A DNA stretch of 64,000 nucleotides from Pseudarthrobacter chlorophenolicus A6 (lineage in GTDB: Bacteria > Actinomycetota > Actinomycetes > Actinomycetales > Micrococcaceae), in contig NC_011886.1 in the NCBI RefSeq assembly GCF_000022025.1, positions 3,141,209-3,205,208 on the forward strand, written 5' to 3'. Under the pieces are notes generated by a model. That model ran no database searches. It worked only from the letters and a program-made list of their open reading frames with translations, and was not told where the DNA came from. A program made the translations under genes and the position numbers. Positions 50,498 to 60,059 of this stretch are shown here, piece after piece (within the stretch, counting starts at the first letter, position 1; each line of letters begins with the position of its first letter).

Positions 50498-52086
50498 TCG
50501 GCTTTTGCGGCAGTCATGGGATCGTTCACGTCCACGTCCGATTCTTTGAGGCCCACCCGGAACTGGACCATCATGTCGTGGTCCTCATGGGGCAGGTTGT
50601 GGCAGTGCATCATGTAAAGGCCCTGCTGGGGGGTGAACTTCATCAGCAGCCGGACCTTCTCGTCCTCACCCACGTAGACCACGTCCTTGGGGCCCCGCTC
50701 GTGCAGCATGGGCGCCTGGCCGTTGCGGCTGAGGATCTGGAAGTCCACCAGGTGGATGTGGACCGGGTGGAACCAGCCCCCCGATTTGTTTTCGATTTCC
50801 CAGATCTCCACCGCGTTCAGCGCCGGGTCCGCGGCCACCTTCTTGTACCCGCTGGCAATCACGTCCTGCCAGCTGTCGTCGTTGATGGTCCACATGTTGG
50901 TGGCGTCGTTCCGCTTGACCCGGAACGACCGGGTCTTTACGGACTGGCTGGCCTTCAGCGACATTGCCTCGCTTCCCACCAGGGTGGTGGGGATTCGGTT
51001 CCAGGTGGGGTCGGTGGTGTCCACGGGCTCGTCGGTGACATCGAAGGCCATGATCTTGTTGGTGTAGTCGTAGTCCACGTTGTTCTTGTTGGACAGGTTC
51101 CGGAGCTCGATCCGCTGCCCGGTCTTGTACTTCCGGAAGTCGATCAGCACCTCGTAGCGCTCTGCACCGCCGTGCCGGTAGCTGGTCACACTTTGGGCCG
51201 TGGGCACCAGGCCACCGTCGGTTCCCACCACCACCAGCGGATCGCCGGTGCTGAGGGTGGGACGAAGGGAGCGGGAGATGGAGGCGTTGAGGATCCTGAA
51301 CCGGTAGACGCGCTTCTGGACCTTCATCACCGGCCAGGGCTTCCCGTTAACCAGGATCACGTCCCCCCACAGGCCTGAATGGGTGTTGTCGTCGTAGCCC
51401 AGTGCCCCGCTGGCGGCGAACATGACATCGTTGACGGTCAGCGCCACATCGTAGCGGCCCTGCGGGAGCAGCTGGCGTTCCAGCGGATCGTGCATGTGGT
51501 ACTGCGCCGCGAGGCCCGAGTACGCATTCAGGGCCGTGAAGTGGACGCCGTGATCGTGGTACCAGAGGGTGCGTGCCGGCTGGAAGTTGGGGTAGTGGTA
51601 ATCCTTGTAGAAGCCCGGGTGCGTGATGTCGGAGGCGTAGCCGTCATACTGCGGCAGCGACGCCGAGCCATGCAGGTGGGTGGACGTGGACAGGGCATGC
51701 CCGTCGAGCGCGTGCTGGGCCGGGAGCTGGTTGCGCACCCGCAGCACGGCCTTCGTCCCCTGGTCCAGGCTGATGGTGGGCCCTGGGAAGATGCCGTTGT
51801 AGCCCAGGATCGGCGTGGTGAGCCGCGGCAGGATGTTGGCCGCGGCCGCTTTCTCCGTCACCTTGTAGTAGTTGACCGGCAGGCCGTCCGCGGGATCGAT
51901 GCCGGTGGCGTAGGGCGCCAGGAACGGCGCCTGCACAAAGGCTGACTGGAACGGCCGGGGCATCTCCTTGTCGCTGAGCCGGCTGGCGGACTTCGCTTCA
52001 ACCGAACCCGTGGGCAACATGGCGGCTCCCGCCCCAAGGACTCCCAGTCCTCCGATCAACAGGACCTGGCGGCGTGAAATGGACAT
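50476..52086 (-). CDS. Tat-exported multicopper oxidase (CotA/phenoxazinone-synthase-like)
   Basis: 536-aa multicopper oxidase. Twin-Arg signal: ISRRQVLLIGGLGVLGAGAAM. Copper ligands: STHLHGS (137-140), WYHDHGVHF (175-182), HPVHIHLVDF and HCHNLPHEDHDMM. Loops such as DGYASDITHPGFYKDYHYPN match bacterial CotA/bilirubin-oxidase-type enzymes. It would oxidise Mn2+, phenolics or Cu+ outside the membrane; the substrate is not readable. It lies 114 nt after a secreted hypothetical and overlaps a signal-peptidase gene downstream. Confidence 0.9.
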   Translation of the reverse strand: MSISRRQVLLIGGLGVLGAGAAMLPTGSVEAKSASRLSDKEMPRPFQSAFVQAPFLAPYATGIDPADGLPVNYYKVTEKAAAANILPRLTTPILGYNGIFPGPTISLDQGTKAVLRVRNQLPAQHALDGHALSTSTHLHGSASLPQYDGYASDITHPGFYKDYHYPNFQPARTLWYHDHGVHFTALNAYSGLAAQYHMHDPLERQLLPQGRYDVALTVNDVMFAASGALGYDDNTHSGLWGDVILVNGKPWPVMKVQKRVYRFRILNASISRSLRPTLSTGDPLVVVGTDGGLVPTAQSVTSYRHGGAERYEVLIDFRKYKTGQRIELRNLSNKNNVDYDYTNKIMAFDVTDEPVDTTDPTWNRIPTTLVGSEAMSLKASQSVKTRSFRVKRNDATNMWTINDDSWQDVIASGYKKVAADPALNAVEIWEIENKSGGWFHPVHIHLVDFQILSRNGQAPMLHERGPKDVVYVGEDEKVRLLMKFTPQQGLYMMHCHNLPHEDHDMMVQFRVGLKESDVDVNDPMTAAKAEWDDETD

Positions 52087-52200
52087 TGGGTGTCTCCTTT
52101 GCTCAATAACCAGACTGTGCAGGGCCCAGCTTGGGGATTCCCTGCCCGGGTTGCCTGGTCCTTGGGAAATTCATGGAAGTCCCGCAGCTGGCGGGACGGT

Positions 52201-52713
52201 TCACTTGGCGCCCCGGTGGTGCCCTGCACCGAGGGACAGTCCCGGCCCACCGGGCAGCTCCAGGGTCAGGTCGATGGCGCGGTCCGGGAGTTCGAACACC
52301 AGCGTGGCGTTCAGGCTCTCCCCCTGCGGGACCTGGGCCGGGGCGGGAGTGGCCCAGACCGGCTTCCAGCTGCCCGTGCCCAGGGCCGAAACGGCGTACC
52401 GGGACGGGTCGAAGTAAATACCGTCCTTCTCCATGGCTGTCAGTTCCACGAGGATGCGGACCCTATGCATTTCCCCGTCCGGCGGGCTGGCGAGGGATGC
52501 CGGGGCTGATGGGGGCGTCCAGCCGTCGGCTTCGAGGGGTATGACCCCGTTGATTCGTCCCAGCCCGCCGTCGAGGCTTCCCGAGGCACCCAGCATTGCC
52601 GGCGGCGTCCGCGGCGCAGCAGTCACAATGCCCGCCACGAGTGTCCCCACCAGGGTGAGGAGGATGAGCGGGACAAGGACCCGGATGCGCCTGATGGTTG
52701 CTGTTGATGCCAT
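52201..52713 (-). CDS. Secreted or membrane-anchored hypothetical protein
   Basis: 170-aa protein with an N-terminal membrane segment (IRVLVPLILLTLVGTLVAGIV) and an extracytoplasmic beta-rich domain: VRILVELTAMEKDGIYFDPSRYAV and LNATLVFELPDRAIDLTLELPG. No metal-binding pattern is clear. It is the first gene of the unit with the multicopper oxidase and lepB, and so may assist that enzyme. Family not recognised. Confidence 0.65.
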   Translation of the reverse strand: MASTATIRRIRVLVPLILLTLVGTLVAGIVTAAPRTPPAMLGASGSLDGGLGRINGVIPLEADGWTPPSAPASLASPPDGEMHRVRILVELTAMEKDGIYFDPSRYAVSALGTGSWKPVWATPAPAQVPQGESLNATLVFELPDRAIDLTLELPGGPGLSLGAGHHRGAK

Positions 52714-52902
52714 GCCGGACAGTGTTGCCCGGGCTTCTAGGGAACTCCTTGGGGTCCGGCGGGGATGTTTTGCCGGGCAGCGTTTCCCTGGCGGATTCCG
52801 CCACTCCCGGGTGGCGTAACCAGCGTTTCCGCAAGGTCACGTTCCTACCGTCAGGGCATGCGCGAACACCTTGCGCAAGCACCCAGGATCAGTGAGGTTC
52901 TC

Positions 52903-55182
52903 ATGACATCACCACAGCACGAACCGGGAGGGCCGCGGTTCCGCGTCAGTTACGCCAGAGCCGGCACCATTGCCGGCGTCTCCGCCATACTCTGCGCCAC
53001 TTCCCTGATGGCCATTCCCTCCGCCAACGCGGCCGTCCCCACCTTTCCGGACAACCTTGTGGTCTTCCCGGACCGGGACTTTGTCACCATCGAGGGCTAC
53101 CAGGACCGCGTGGGCCAGACCGCGTTGGTGGAAGTCACCCGAAAGGGGGCCGGAGTGATCGGGTCCGCCCAGGGCGTGGTGACCGCCGGGGACGTGGCCT
53201 TCGAAATCAACCACCCCGGGGGATACTGCTGGGGCGCCGGTACGGGGCTGAACGTCACCCCCGATATCCAGCCCGGCGACGTCGTCTCCATCAAGTTCAA
53301 CGGCGCCGAGGCAGGGGCCACCACGGTCCAGGATGCCTACGTCACCGAGCATTCCTCCCTGTCCGGCACCACGCTGACCGTCAAGGGCCATGCAGGAGCC
53401 GGCGTCAACCCCGCCCAGATGGAACAGCGGATTGTTGAGCCGGCCCTCAAGGACACCAGCGTGGGCCGCCGCGACGTCCGGGCAGTCCCCGGAACGCTCA
53501 CCGCCGAAGACGGTTACAGCTCCAGCCTGACGTTTGGCACCGCCGGCACGTTCACGGCAACGTATGAGTTCAACGATGCGGCCACAGCCGAGATAGCGGC
53601 AGCCGCTTCCGGCGAGCGCGCCATGGCGTGGGAAGTCGAAGACGTCGATGCAAACCGCCAGGGCCTGACCATCGCCGAGTTCGGCGAGCTGGGCGGCCCC
53701 GGAATGGGCGGCTGCCCCAACGGCCCGCTCCAGTCGGGACCGGCCGGGCCCACCAACGTCAAGGTGGCCAAGGTGGGCGGGGACCTGAAGGTCAACTGGA
53801 CCCCGGCTCAAGCAGTCCCCGGGACCCCCGCCATCACCGGTTACCGCGTCACCGCCGTCGGCCATACCGTCACCGGCCGCGAACAGGCCGAATCGGGCGT
53901 GCGCATCAGCGATCCGAAAGCCGCCGGCACCACCATCAAGGGGCTCACCTCCGGCGAGGAGTACGACGTCTACGTGGTCTCAGTGAGCAGCGCCGGCGAG
54001 ACCTTCCCGGCTGTTCCGTTCATTCCGGAAACGGACTCCACCCCGCCAACGGTGACGGCCTCGCCCACGGGTGGAACCTTCCCGACTGCGCAGGAACTGA
54101 CGCTGACCGCCAGCGAACAGGGCAGCGACATCTACTACACGCTGGACGGGTCCGATCCCATCGGCAGTGGAGGCGTGGCCGCCGAGGGAGCCATCCTCTA
54201 CAAGGACCCGGTCCCGGTAACGGCAACCAGCAAGTTCACCTACGCCGCCATCGACCCGTCCGGCAACGTCTCGGACAAGGCCACCGTCGAGTTCAGCATC
54301 ACCAATGACCCAGTCCCTGCGGCGCCCACCTTTTCCGGAGCCCCAGTGGCCGGGAAGGGCACGGCCACGGTGACCTGGACGGCACCAAATCCCGGTGCTG
54401 AAGGACTGACCATCACCGGTTACACCGTGCAGGCCTACACGGCAGACGGGGCAGCATTCGGATCGGCGAAGAAGGTGGCCGGGGACGTGACCAGCCTGGT
54501 GTACGACGGGCTCGCCGGGGACACCCAGTACCGCTTCACCGTGCGTGCCGGCAACAGCAACGGCGACAGCCCCGAATCCGCCATGAGCGATCCGGTCACT
54601 GTCCAGGGCGATGTGGTGGCCAGCGCCGGTCCGGACCAGAACGTTGCGCGCCGCACCACCGCAACCCCTGTAACGCTTGACGGCAGGGGTTCCACCAGCG
54701 CAGGAGCCACTTACCAGTGGCGGCAGGTGCTGGCGGGCCCCACCGATCCTGACGGGGTTACGCTGAGCGGCAGCACCACGCTGCAGCCCACGTTCAACCT
54801 GCCCGTGTTCAAGTACCCCATGACCAACAAGCCGCTCACCTTCGAGCTGGCGGTCACGGCGGGCGGCGTCACGAAGACCGATGTGGTCACCGTGACTCCG
54901 GTTCCGGACCGGGTTACCGCGAGCGGTCAGTGGAAGAGCAGGGACTTCCGGGTCAACGGCACCAGCAGTGCCGTGGGCGGGACGGTCACCGTCCGGGTGG
55001 GCGGCCCCGGTGGCACCATCATCGGCACGGCCCCGGTAACGGCTGCTGCGGCACCGGAAACCGGCGGCGTCTTCACCCTCCGCCTGCGGGACGGCAACGC
55101 ACCGGCAACCAACCCCGGCAACATCTGGATCGAATCCACGCTGGGTGGCACGGCGGGACCCATCACCGTGGCGAACAAGTAG
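52903..55182 (+). CDS. Large secreted protein with Fn3 and chitobiase-C-like modules
   Basis: 759-aa secreted protein. Signal peptide ends near PSANAAVP (~45). N-terminal ~230 residues form a unique domain with FPDRDFVTIEGYQDRVGQ. A fibronectin III module (VKVNWTPAQAVPGTPAITGYRVTAV) is followed by a CHB_HEX_C-like module (GSDIYYTLDGSDP), another Fn3 (ATVTWTAPNPGAEGLTITGYTVQAY) and a PKD/K319-like module (VTLDGRGSTSAGATYQWRQV). A final beta domain follows. ATG 52903 has GTGAGG five bases upstream. Likely cell-surface or exported carbohydrate-binding protein. Confidence 0.78.
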   Translation: MTSPQHEPGGPRFRVSYARAGTIAGVSAILCATSLMAIPSANAAVPTFPDNLVVFPDRDFVTIEGYQDRVGQTALVEVTRKGAGVIGSAQGVVTAGDVAFEINHPGGYCWGAGTGLNVTPDIQPGDVVSIKFNGAEAGATTVQDAYVTEHSSLSGTTLTVKGHAGAGVNPAQMEQRIVEPALKDTSVGRRDVRAVPGTLTAEDGYSSSLTFGTAGTFTATYEFNDAATAEIAAAASGERAMAWEVEDVDANRQGLTIAEFGELGGPGMGGCPNGPLQSGPAGPTNVKVAKVGGDLKVNWTPAQAVPGTPAITGYRVTAVGHTVTGREQAESGVRISDPKAAGTTIKGLTSGEEYDVYVVSVSSAGETFPAVPFIPETDSTPPTVTASPTGGTFPTAQELTLTASEQGSDIYYTLDGSDPIGSGGVAAEGAILYKDPVPVTATSKFTYAAIDPSGNVSDKATVEFSITNDPVPAAPTFSGAPVAGKGTATVTWTAPNPGAEGLTITGYTVQAYTADGAAFGSAKKVAGDVTSLVYDGLAGDTQYRFTVRAGNSNGDSPESAMSDPVTVQGDVVASAGPDQNVARRTTATPVTLDGRGSTSAGATYQWRQVLAGPTDPDGVTLSGSTTLQPTFNLPVFKYPMTNKPLTFELAVTAGGVTKTDVVTVTPVPDRVTASGQWKSRDFRVNGTSSAVGGTVTVRVGGPGGTIIGTAPVTAAAAPETGGVFTLRLRDGNAPATNPGNIWIESTLGGTAGPITVANK

Positions 55183-55200
55183 CGCCTGCTCAACCATAGG

Positions 55201-55243
55201 AAGGTCCGGCGTCTCCCGCTCTATACGGGGGACGCCGGACCTT
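55201..55243 (+). terminator. Terminator after Fn3 protein
   Basis: 13-bp stem AAGGTCCGGCGTC / GACGCCGGACCTT with inner CCCG/CGGG pairing, followed by TTGTTG. An ACCTTTGTTGTGGC unit then repeats twice (55239-55270). Confidence 0.85.
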
Positions 55244-55341
55244 TGTTGTGGCCCGTACCTTTGTTGTGGCACGGGATCTTCGTGGTGGCCCTGGCCATTT
55301 GTGGCGGAACCGGGTCTCATTTGCTGCCAACGGGCAAACTG

Positions 55342-56751
55342 CTAAATGGTTTCCGGCTCCATGGCGTGGTTGCCGCGGCCCTTGGAGGGGTACCGGCCGG
55401 CCCACCGGACCGCCGGCGTGGCAGCACGGAATGTCGCCGTAACAAAGGTTCCCTGGCCCGGGGCCGAACGGATGTGGAGGGTTCCCCCCGCTTGGTGAAC
55501 GGTGTCCTTGAGGATTCGAAGGCCGAAGTGGCCTTCCCGGTGCGCGGTGCGGGGGTTGAAGCCCTGCCCGTCGTCCGAGACCGTGATCTGGGTGAGCTCG
55601 CCGGATTGCCGGATCTGGATGTCCACGGCCGAGGCCCCGGAATGCTTGGTGGCGTTGACCAGCGCCTCGCGTGCCACCCGGTAGGCCAGCACCGCCCGGT
55701 CCCGGTCCAGGGTCACCTGCTCCGGGATGCTGGCGGTGAAGGCGATGCCGCGTTCCACCAGGGGTGCCTCCAGCCTCATGATGGACGCCTTCAGCCCCAG
55801 TTCTTCGAGGTCCGGCGGATAGAGTTCGCTGGTCATGGCGCGCAACGCCTTGATGTCGCGCTGGAGCATGGTCCGTGCGTCGGCGAACACCTGCTGCTGG
55901 CCGGGTTGGCCGCGGCGCTCTTCCGACTCGAGGGCGTAGGCCAGTCCGGACAGGTTCTGGATGACATCGTCGTGCAGCTCACTGGCGATCTGGCGCCGTT
56001 CCTGGTCGGAGGCCTCGATGGCGCAGTGCAGCAGCGCGTTGCGCTGCGCCTGGTGGAACTGGATCCGCTTGGCCAGGCGGACCGCCGGAATCAGCAGGAC
56101 CAGCTGAAGTACTGCCAGTGACAACAGCACGGGCGGGATCATGCTGAGCAGGACCGCCTGCTGTTCCGCACGTACCGCCGCGCCTGAGGAATACGTTTCG
56201 AAGATCATTGGTGCCCCGTCCTTGGCGGCGGAACGGACGTAGACCTCCACCAGTTCCCCGGACGAGGCCTCGAACTCGTTTTCTTCGGCAGTCTGGGACT
56301 CGACGGTGGCCGTGGCCGGACCGCCGGCCAGGAGGAGGTGCGCCCACTCTTCCTGTTCGAAGTCCTCACCGATCAGGGACGGGACGTCCGAGTACACCAC
56401 CTTGCCTTTTGCATCCCACACCTTGATCCTGGTGACGCCTCCGTTGGCCAGCCATGGCGCCACCCGCTGGTCCAGCTCCTCCAGGGCTGCAGGGTCCTGG
56501 GCCAGAAGCTGCGGGGTGATCAGCGGGCCCACAACGTTGTCCGCGAGACGCTGGGTGAACTCCCTGGCGTTGACAAGGGCATGCTGTTCGGCGGCATCGC
56601 GGATCCAAAAAGTCACCGGTGTGGCCACCAGTACCAGCGCTGCGAAGCCGGCCGCCAGGAACCGGGCCACGGCCATCCGCACCTCGCGCCGCTGGACGGC
56701 TTCGGGGGCGGCACCGGAGTTGCCGCGGGTCCTGCGGCGGAGATCTTTCAC
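55342..56751 (-). CDS. NarL-type sensor histidine kinase
   Basis: 469-aa membrane kinase. TM1 ~28-50 and TM2 ~200-222 bracket an extracytoplasmic sensor of ~150 residues. The HisKA_3 phospho-acceptor is H260 in ELHDDVIQNLSG, and the ATPase part includes EALVNATKHSGAS and GHFGLRILKDTVH. GTG 56751 follows the SARP-receiver gene by 15 nt, so the two form a two-component pair. A long, basic C-terminal tail after FRAAT is unusual. Confidence 0.88.
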   Translation of the reverse strand: MKDLRRRTRGNSGAAPEAVQRREVRMAVARFLAAGFAALVLVATPVTFWIRDAAEQHALVNAREFTQRLADNVVGPLITPQLLAQDPAALEELDQRVAPWLANGGVTRIKVWDAKGKVVYSDVPSLIGEDFEQEEWAHLLLAGGPATATVESQTAEENEFEASSGELVEVYVRSAAKDGAPMIFETYSSGAAVRAEQQAVLLSMIPPVLLSLAVLQLVLLIPAVRLAKRIQFHQAQRNALLHCAIEASDQERRQIASELHDDVIQNLSGLAYALESEERRGQPGQQQVFADARTMLQRDIKALRAMTSELYPPDLEELGLKASIMRLEAPLVERGIAFTASIPEQVTLDRDRAVLAYRVAREALVNATKHSGASAVDIQIRQSGELTQITVSDDGQGFNPRTAHREGHFGLRILKDTVHQAGGTLHIRSAPGQGTFVTATFRAATPAVRWAGRYPSKGRGNHAMEPETI

Positions 56752-56766
56752 TCTCAGCGCCTGTGG

Positions 56767-58116
56767 TCAGGCAGCAGATTCCGGCGCGGACTCCGGCCCT
56801 GCGCCCAACCGCGCCACCAATGACGGATGCACAATCAGGTTGCCCGGGCGGGCGTGCCGCAGCGTGTCCAGCATGAGGCCCAAGGCGCCGTCCTTCGGCA
56901 GGAACCCGCAGATCCCCATGCGGGCGGCCTCCCGCAGCGCGTCCTGGGAGGGGTTGCCGGTCAGCATCACCACCCGGGCCTGCGGGGCTTCGGACAGGAT
57001 GCGCTGGGCCGCGTGCAGCCCGGAACCGTCGGCAAGGTGCAGGTCCATGATCACGACGTCGGGACGCAGTTCCCGGAACATGGTCACAGCAGATTCCACG
57101 CATTTGGCGGCACCCAGGCTTTTGAGGTCCGGTTCCCGGTCCAGCGCGCCGGCCAGCAGGTCGGAGAAGATGGTGTGGTCGTCCACGATGAGGACGCGCA
57201 ACCGATCAGTAACTGCCGGTTCCGGCCGGGCCGTAGGTGCAGCCACGGGTTGGACCTCACGCAGCGGGCGGGCGGTGGCGCTGGCCCTGGGAGATACGTC
57301 AGGGGCGCCCGTCCGCTCCAGGAGCCGGGCCTGCGCCTGCTTCAGCGAGGGAGAGGGCATGCACCCCAGCTCGACGTCCATGATCCTGCGGCAGCGTTCG
57401 AAGGCACGCAGGGCTTCGTTGACCTGCCCGTTCCGTTCAAGACCCAGGATCAGCACGTTCCAGCCCCGCTCATTGAGCGGATCCTCATTAGTAGCGGCAA
57501 CGCCCCATGCAACGGCCTTGTCTGCTTGCCCCACGGCCAGGGCATGTTCCGCGGCCTGTACCCGGGCCAGCGCCACGCGTGCCGCGTGCAGCGACCGCTC
57601 CTCCTCCGCCCAGGCAGGAAGGAGTTCATCCCCCAGGAGCGGGGCGGAACCGAGCTCCAAGGCTTCACTCAGCAGCGACAATGCAGCTGCCGGGGCGGCG
57701 TGGCTGGCCTGCTTGGTCAGGGAAACGAAACGGTCCAGGTCCAGTTCCACCGAGGAACGGTCTATCGCATATCCCCCGGTGACCGTCCGCAGGGGTCCCG
57801 TCCTGCCGGAGCCGGGCTGCAGGTTTCGCCGCAGGACGCTGACATAGCTCTCCAGGGTGGGGAGGGCAACAGCCGGATGGTTGCCGCCCCACAGCAGGTC
57901 CATGATGCGGGTCTTCGAGACCGCCGAGCCCAGATTCAGGAGCAGGATCTCGAGGACCTGGCGGGGTTTGGGACCGCCGAGGTCATTGGCTCGGAGCTCC
58001 ACATTGCCGCGCCGGATCGTCAAAGGACCAAGAACCGAGATGCGGAGCGCCGGCGTCGTCGACGGCGCTCCCGATCCCGGACCCATCAGCCCTGCACCCA
58101 TTTCCAATGTAGCCAC
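56767..58116 (-). CDS. SARP-type regulator fused to C-terminal receiver domain
   Basis: 449-aa regulator with an unusual order. Residues ~24-119 are an OmpR-like winged helix as in SARPs (LRISVLGPLTIRRG, LPTLESYVSVLRRNLQPG). Residues ~124-269 are the BTAD helical repeat (RALRAFERCRRIMDVELG-like), and ~306-424 a response-regulator receiver with D312/D313, phospho-acceptor D358 (VVIMDLHLADG), T386 and K408. No LuxR-type helix-turn-helix follows the receiver. GTG 58116 is chosen because GGGGGAG lies six bases before it; TTG 58119 is adjacent. The kinase gene follows 15 nt later. Confidence 0.85.
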   Translation of the reverse strand: MATLEMGAGLMGPGSGAPSTTPALRISVLGPLTIRRGNVELRANDLGGPKPRQVLEILLLNLGSAVSKTRIMDLLWGGNHPAVALPTLESYVSVLRRNLQPGSGRTGPLRTVTGGYAIDRSSVELDLDRFVSLTKQASHAAPAAALSLLSEALELGSAPLLGDELLPAWAEEERSLHAARVALARVQAAEHALAVGQADKAVAWGVAATNEDPLNERGWNVLILGLERNGQVNEALRAFERCRRIMDVELGCMPSPSLKQAQARLLERTGAPDVSPRASATARPLREVQPVAAPTARPEPAVTDRLRVLIVDDHTIFSDLLAGALDREPDLKSLGAAKCVESAVTMFRELRPDVVIMDLHLADGSGLHAAQRILSEAPQARVVMLTGNPSQDALREAARMGICGFLPKDGALGLMLDTLRHARPGNLIVHPSLVARLGAGPESAPESAA

Positions 58117-58119
58117 CAA

Positions 58120-58508
58120 TTACTCCCCCGATGAGTGATCGAACCTTCTGCCTCAATTGCAGTTCCCAGGCAAAAGTCAGACAACAGTAGTAAGTACTCA
58201 CATCAGATTTCGGGTTTTTCTCCCGACTACTTGGCCCGCCGGAAGTGGGTACTTGGCATTTCTGCCCGCCAACCAGCCCCGGACGGGCGCCACAGCGGAC
58301 CTCGGACCGTGTTTCCGCAGGTCAAAGCGGTGTGCTGCCGGCATGGCAAATGTTGGGAAAACCCTAGGTGGTGCACCGGACTTGCGCGCAACCCCTGTCA
58401 AAGGAATCCCCAACCGGGTCCCCCTAATTTGGCAACGAGACGGCACCACAGCGCGGTATGACGAACCCGCCTCCGCAAAAGCCGGCCGGAAAAGGAATGG
58501 AGACGCCC
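58120..58508. other. 389-nt divergent promoter region
   Basis: No gene. Separates the SARP-receiver/kinase unit (left) from the OmpR-type kinase/regulator unit (right), so it should hold both promoters. A direct repeat TACTTGGC occurs at about 58228 and 58250. No clear operator palindrome was seen. Confidence 0.6.
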
Positions 58509-60059
58509 ATGAATCTGCGTAGAACCCCCGCCTCTGCACCGTCCGACAGGTGGGGGGCAGGTCCCATGGTCCGCTCGTGGCGGGCAATCCCCGCGGCGCT
58601 TCGGGGCGTCCGGGCAGGCCTGCGGACCGTCCGGGTCCGGGTCCTCACCACTGTCCTGGCCTTCCTCGCGGTGGGACTGTTCGTTGCCGGCACCACCACA
58701 CTTGCCTTGGACCTGCGGGACCTCAACAGCAAGGTCAGCGAAGACCTGCTGCACCAGTCAGCACGCCTCCAGGACATTGTGGACCAGGGCCTTCCCGGCG
58801 GCGCGCCCTACCCGTCCCTCGATGACCTGTTCACCGTCTTCCTGCGGGGCGGCACCCTGGGCCGGTATGAGTCGGTGATGGCCAGCGTCGCGGGAGGGGA
58901 CACCTTCCTGCCCGCCGGCGCCCAGGCCCGCAATCTTGGCCAGCCGCAGGTACTCGAAACGGCGCTCGCCGTACCCCTGGACGGCACCACTGCCCTGCGG
59001 GACGTGGTTATGGACGGCCACCTGGTGCGGCTGGCCATCACCCCCGTGTCACTGGGCGGGGATTCCCCGAACGGTGTGTTGGTGGCGGGGAACGAGATCG
59101 GGCAGCAGCGGGAGCAGATGGTGGCCTCCTTCGGAACCTTTGCCATGGTTTCGCTGGCCATCCTGCTGCTGGCCGGCGCCGTGGGGTACGCCGTGACCGG
59201 ACGCCTCTTCGTCCCCATCCGCCGGCTGCGCCAGGCTACCGAAACCACCACCTTCGAGGACGTAAGCAGCCGCGTCACCGTCCCGCCCGGCGACGATGAC
59301 GTCTCGCAGCTGGCAACGGACTTCAACCGCATGCTGGACCGGTTGGAAGTGGGGATCGAGGACCAGCGGCAGTTCGTGGATGACGCCAGCCACGAACTGA
59401 GGACACCGCTGACCATCATCGGCGGCCACCTGCAGCTGCTGCAGCCGGCAGATGCCATGGACGTCGCTGAAACCCGGGTGCTGCTCCTGGAGGAAGTGGA
59501 CCGGATGCAGTCCCTGGTCAACGAACTCCTGGTGCTGGCCAGGAGCGGACGGCCCGACTTTGTCCGGCCCGACTGGATCGATACCGATTCCTTCCTCGAA
59601 GCCGCCATGGAGCGGATCCGCGTCCTGGGAGACCGGCACTGGCAAATTGAGCAGCTGCCCGGCGGCTGGTTCCGGGCGGACCGCAACCGCCTCACCCAGG
59701 CCATTGAGCAGCTGGCCGCCAACGCCGTGCACTCCACGGAGCCCGGCGACATCATCTCGATCGGCGCGGCATGGGTCACGGCAAAGGACAGCGCATCCGA
59801 ACAGCAGCATGAACCCACTATTGATATCTGGGTGGCCGACACGGGGTGCGGCATCAGCGCCGCGGACCAGGAGCGGATCTTCGACCGGTTCGCCCGCGCC
59901 GGCGTATCGAGGGGTGTCGAGGGATCCGGACTGGGCCTGCCCATCGTCAAGGCGATCGCCGAAGCGCACGGCGGCTCCGTACGGCTGTCATCACGGGTCA
60001 ACGTGGGCAGCAGGTTTGTCCTCTCCCTTCCGTCAGGAACATCGTGGCTCGCATTCTGA
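58509..60059 (+). CDS. HAMP-containing sensor histidine kinase
   Basis: 516-aa transmembrane kinase: TM1 ~43-66, extracytoplasmic domain ~67-205, TM2 ~207-230, HAMP ~232-285, HisKA with H295 (DDASHELRTPL), and HATPase motifs IEQLAANAVHST, ADTGCGIS and GSGLGLPIVKAI. ATG 58509 is preferred with GGAGACGCCC spacing; an ATG at 58497 and one at 58458 are also in frame. Its stop overlaps the regulator gene by 16 nt. Confidence 0.9.
   Translation: MNLRRTPASAPSDRWGAGPMVRSWRAIPAALRGVRAGLRTVRVRVLTTVLAFLAVGLFVAGTTTLALDLRDLNSKVSEDLLHQSARLQDIVDQGLPGGAPYPSLDDLFTVFLRGGTLGRYESVMASVAGGDTFLPAGAQARNLGQPQVLETALAVPLDGTTALRDVVMDGHLVRLAITPVSLGGDSPNGVLVAGNEIGQQREQMVASFGTFAMVSLAILLLAGAVGYAVTGRLFVPIRRLRQATETTTFEDVSSRVTVPPGDDDVSQLATDFNRMLDRLEVGIEDQRQFVDDASHELRTPLTIIGGHLQLLQPADAMDVAETRVLLLEEVDRMQSLVNELLVLARSGRPDFVRPDWIDTDSFLEAAMERIRVLGDRHWQIEQLPGGWFRADRNRLTQAIEQLAANAVHSTEPGDIISIGAAWVTAKDSASEQQHEPTIDIWVADTGCGISAADQERIFDRFARAGVSRGVEGSGLGLPIVKAIAEAHGGSVRLSSRVNVGSRFVLSLPSGTSWLAF

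Noticed and set aside
55239..55270. Short direct repeat ACCTTTGTTGTGGC x2 as a CRISPR or att core
   Set aside because: Only two units, immediately after a terminator, with no spacers and no integrase nearby.
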